Shown: one piece after another, positions 62,213 to 64,000 of the stretch
Numbering within the stretch: the stretch's first letter is position 1
Layout of the letters: each line of letters begins with the position of its first letter
Program-made: the position numbers and the translations under genes
Notes under the pieces: generated by a model
Told to the model about the DNA's origin: nothing
Seen by the model: the letters and a program-made list of their open reading frames with translations, nothing else
Databases searched by the model: none
DNA from: Lepidurus packardi
Lineage: Eukaryota; Arthropoda; Branchiopoda; Notostraca; Triopsidae
Reading direction: 5' to 3'
Assembly: GCA_023053545.1 (NCBI GenBank)
Contig: JAKZAN010000001.1
Location: forward strand, 2,686,565 to 2,750,564
Length of the DNA: 64,000 bases

Positions 62213-64000
62213 ATTTCGAGCTCTGTAAGTTTAAATCACGCTGAGTTGGCATCGCAAAACTTCACGGTTGCTACCAGAGCCGATGATTGGATCCAACGGC
62301 GCGAGGTTACACCGCTATTATCCGCAAATCCATCCCGGCTTGGCGCTCACTTACCGAAAATAGATATTAAGAAGTTTTCCGGCGACCCGAAAGAGTGGCC
62401 CATGTTCATATCGTCGTTCAAGACCCTCGTTCATGACGTTGCCCCTTCCGATTCATATCGTTTGACTCTTCTTCGTACATATCTCCACCCGAACGTCTCC
62501 CAGAGCATTGCAGACTCGCTCCATAGCCCTCAACTTTATTGGCAAGCACTCGAAGAGCTTTACCATCGATACGGTAACCCACATCTCGTTTCTCGTGCTT
62601 ACCTTCGCGATCTAATCGATCTCCCAACCCTTCATACCGATAACTTCGAACCCCTCAAATCTTTCGCCATGACGCTTCATGGAATCGCTTCCACACTCGA
62701 TCATACTGGTTATGGGCACGAGCTGAATTCTGGTGGCATATTGGAGCAAGTTATGAACAAATTTCCTGAAAAACTACGAAGTGAATGGGGTAGACAGCTC
62801 GTCAAAATCCTCCCCACTAGGTCGCCCACACTCAGGGACCTTGACAACTGGTTAAACGAGTATGTCACTGCAGAGATGATGGTCCGGCCCCTTTTCGCAG
62901 TCCCGAAGAACACCGGCAATGGTAAACGGACGAATGACCCGAAGCCGAGCCAGACGAAATACCCCGCACACCCCACCTTTCCAACGGTATTGGCAACCGC
63001 TGATGACCTTTCCGCATCGCAACGAACATGCTGTTTTTGCGATGAAAGGCACGACCCTGCTAGCTGTCCCATGTTGTCATCGAAGACCCCAAACGAACGA
63101 GCTCAACTAGCCAAGGAAAAGGGATGTTGTTTTCGCTGTCTCGTACAACAGCACATCTCGAAAGATTGCAAACGAAAGCGTGAATGTGGAACCGATGGTT
63201 GCAAATCTTTCCATCATCCTTTGCTGCACGGCGCTGAAAGAGTCTTCCCTAGACGAGCTACGACCGGAGAGCAGGCCTTCCGGAAGCCCAGTGACGCTTC
63301 AACTTCACATGGGCATGTGGGCACCACTGCTACCTCAATTGCCGAGGCCATCCTTTTATCAGTTGTTCCGATTCGTTTACAAGCAAATGGACGCCAATTC
63401 CACACTTTCGCGCTATTGGATTCAGGAAGCGAAGTTTCTCTAATTCACGAAAGAGCAGCTAAACAGCTTAACCTCGAAGGTCCATCTCGATTGCTTCGCC
63501 TGGGTACCTTCCATGGAAGCGACCCAGAATTTTTGAGCCAAACTGTTAGTTTCGAAGCCGCATCTAAGGATGGACGTTGTTGCTTCAAAATACCTAAAGC
63601 TAGCACCGTTCCGAAACTCAATCTGTCCCGAAGAAAGATCAATTGGCCAACCGAAAAATCGAAATGGAGTCATTTAGCAAACCTCGATATACCTTTGATT
63701 GACTCCACGCAAGTTACCGTTTTGATTGGCATGGACGTACCGGAAGCCCACGAGCATTTGGATATGCGGAAGCCACTGGATGGATCACGAGGACTACAAG
63801 CCTTGTTAACACCGTTTGGTTGGTGCGTTGTTGGATCGTTTGCCCAACCCGCAAAGACCAAAGGCGCTGTGTTTCCTCACGTCAACTTCATCCATGGCAA
63901 TAATCCCGAATCCGACCTTGACGCCACTGTTCAAAACTTCTGGAGCATTGATTCTCTTGGCGTTAAGATCATCGATAATCCGAAAACTCAAGAAGAAACA
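62137..64000 (+). CDS. BEL/Pao gag-pol (element D), capsid to protease, open to the window edge
   Basis: The frame containing ATG 62210 (also open upstream to about 62137) has no stop to base 64000. A capsid-like DUF1759 region starts with KIDIKKFSGDPKEWPMF near 62360. Cys/His knuckles follow (CCFCDERHDPASC near 63030, CCFRCLVQQHISKDC near 63125, CGTDGCKSFHHPLLHG). The protease motif FALLDSGSEVSLI at about 63410-63445 has the canonical Asp-Ser-Gly. The pol linker includes ALLTPFGWCVVGS near 63805. RT lies beyond the edge. No separate gag stop exists, so gag and pol are one polyprotein as in element B. Translation from 62210 would lack the N-terminus because of the upstream deletion. Confidence 0.85.

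Larger units (their letters stand above)
61559..64000 (+). mobile_element. BEL/Pao LTR retrotransposon D (5' part)
   Basis: The order LTR, primer-binding site, gag and protease runs off the right window edge. Its protein differs clearly from A, B and C, so it is a separate family. Apart from a deletion early in gag it is open to the last base, which makes it the least damaged coding region after element B. Confidence 0.88.

Overview
The window is eukaryotic and very repeat-rich. Introns of about 55-80 bp with GT/AG ends, several BEL/Pao LTR retrotransposons, a PIF/Harbinger DNA transposon and exons of a class V myosin point to an invertebrate with a compact gene structure. A crustacean such as Daphnia would fit, but that is inference. 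I found no intact single-copy host gene.

Layout: (1) 1-3233 is the 3' part of a plus-strand BEL/Pao element (A) with its 3' LTR. (2) 3234-46725 is a tandem array of about 69 copies of a ~550-bp unit. It is broken by a 100-N gap (20229-20328) and by a 5.9-kb minus-strand BEL/Pao element (B, 37678-43574) with two LTRs and a 5-bp target duplication. (3) 46748-47422 is a BEL/Pao integrase-core fragment joined to a Myb/SANT-like segment. (4) 47563-49861 is a PIF/Harbinger element with a broken transposase facing a Myb-like partner gene. (5) 49862-52838 is mostly featureless, with one small unknown ORF and a second N gap. (6) 52860-53369 is a Ty3/Gypsy integrase tail. (7) 53731-56312 is a scrambled class V myosin locus on the minus strand. 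(8) 56313-~61271 is a decayed plus-strand BEL/Pao element (C). (9) 61559-64000 is the 5' part of another plus-strand BEL/Pao element (D), whose long reading frame leaves the window.

The most unusual feature is the satellite. Read on the minus strand, each unit carries what looks like a two-exon fossil of a Myb domain most like that of the telomere protein RAP1 (TERF2IP). The domain halves flank an intron-like stretch that ends in a good acceptor site. The unit also has a conserved 10-bp-arm hairpin and a variable TA run. Unit variants are arranged in local higher-order patterns, and about 16 copies share one stop codon.

The second notable feature is the myosin locus. Its tail (DIL) exons lie 5' of its motor exons, the two are fused inside one exon, the exons for loop 2 through the converter are absent, and several single-base losses fall in homopolymers. 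This could be a tandem-duplicate rearrangement, a pseudogene, or an assembly artefact.

Elements A, B and C all lack the integrase catalytic core, each broken differently. B, C and D share one primer-binding site, which resembles the complement of a tRNA-Gly 3' end.
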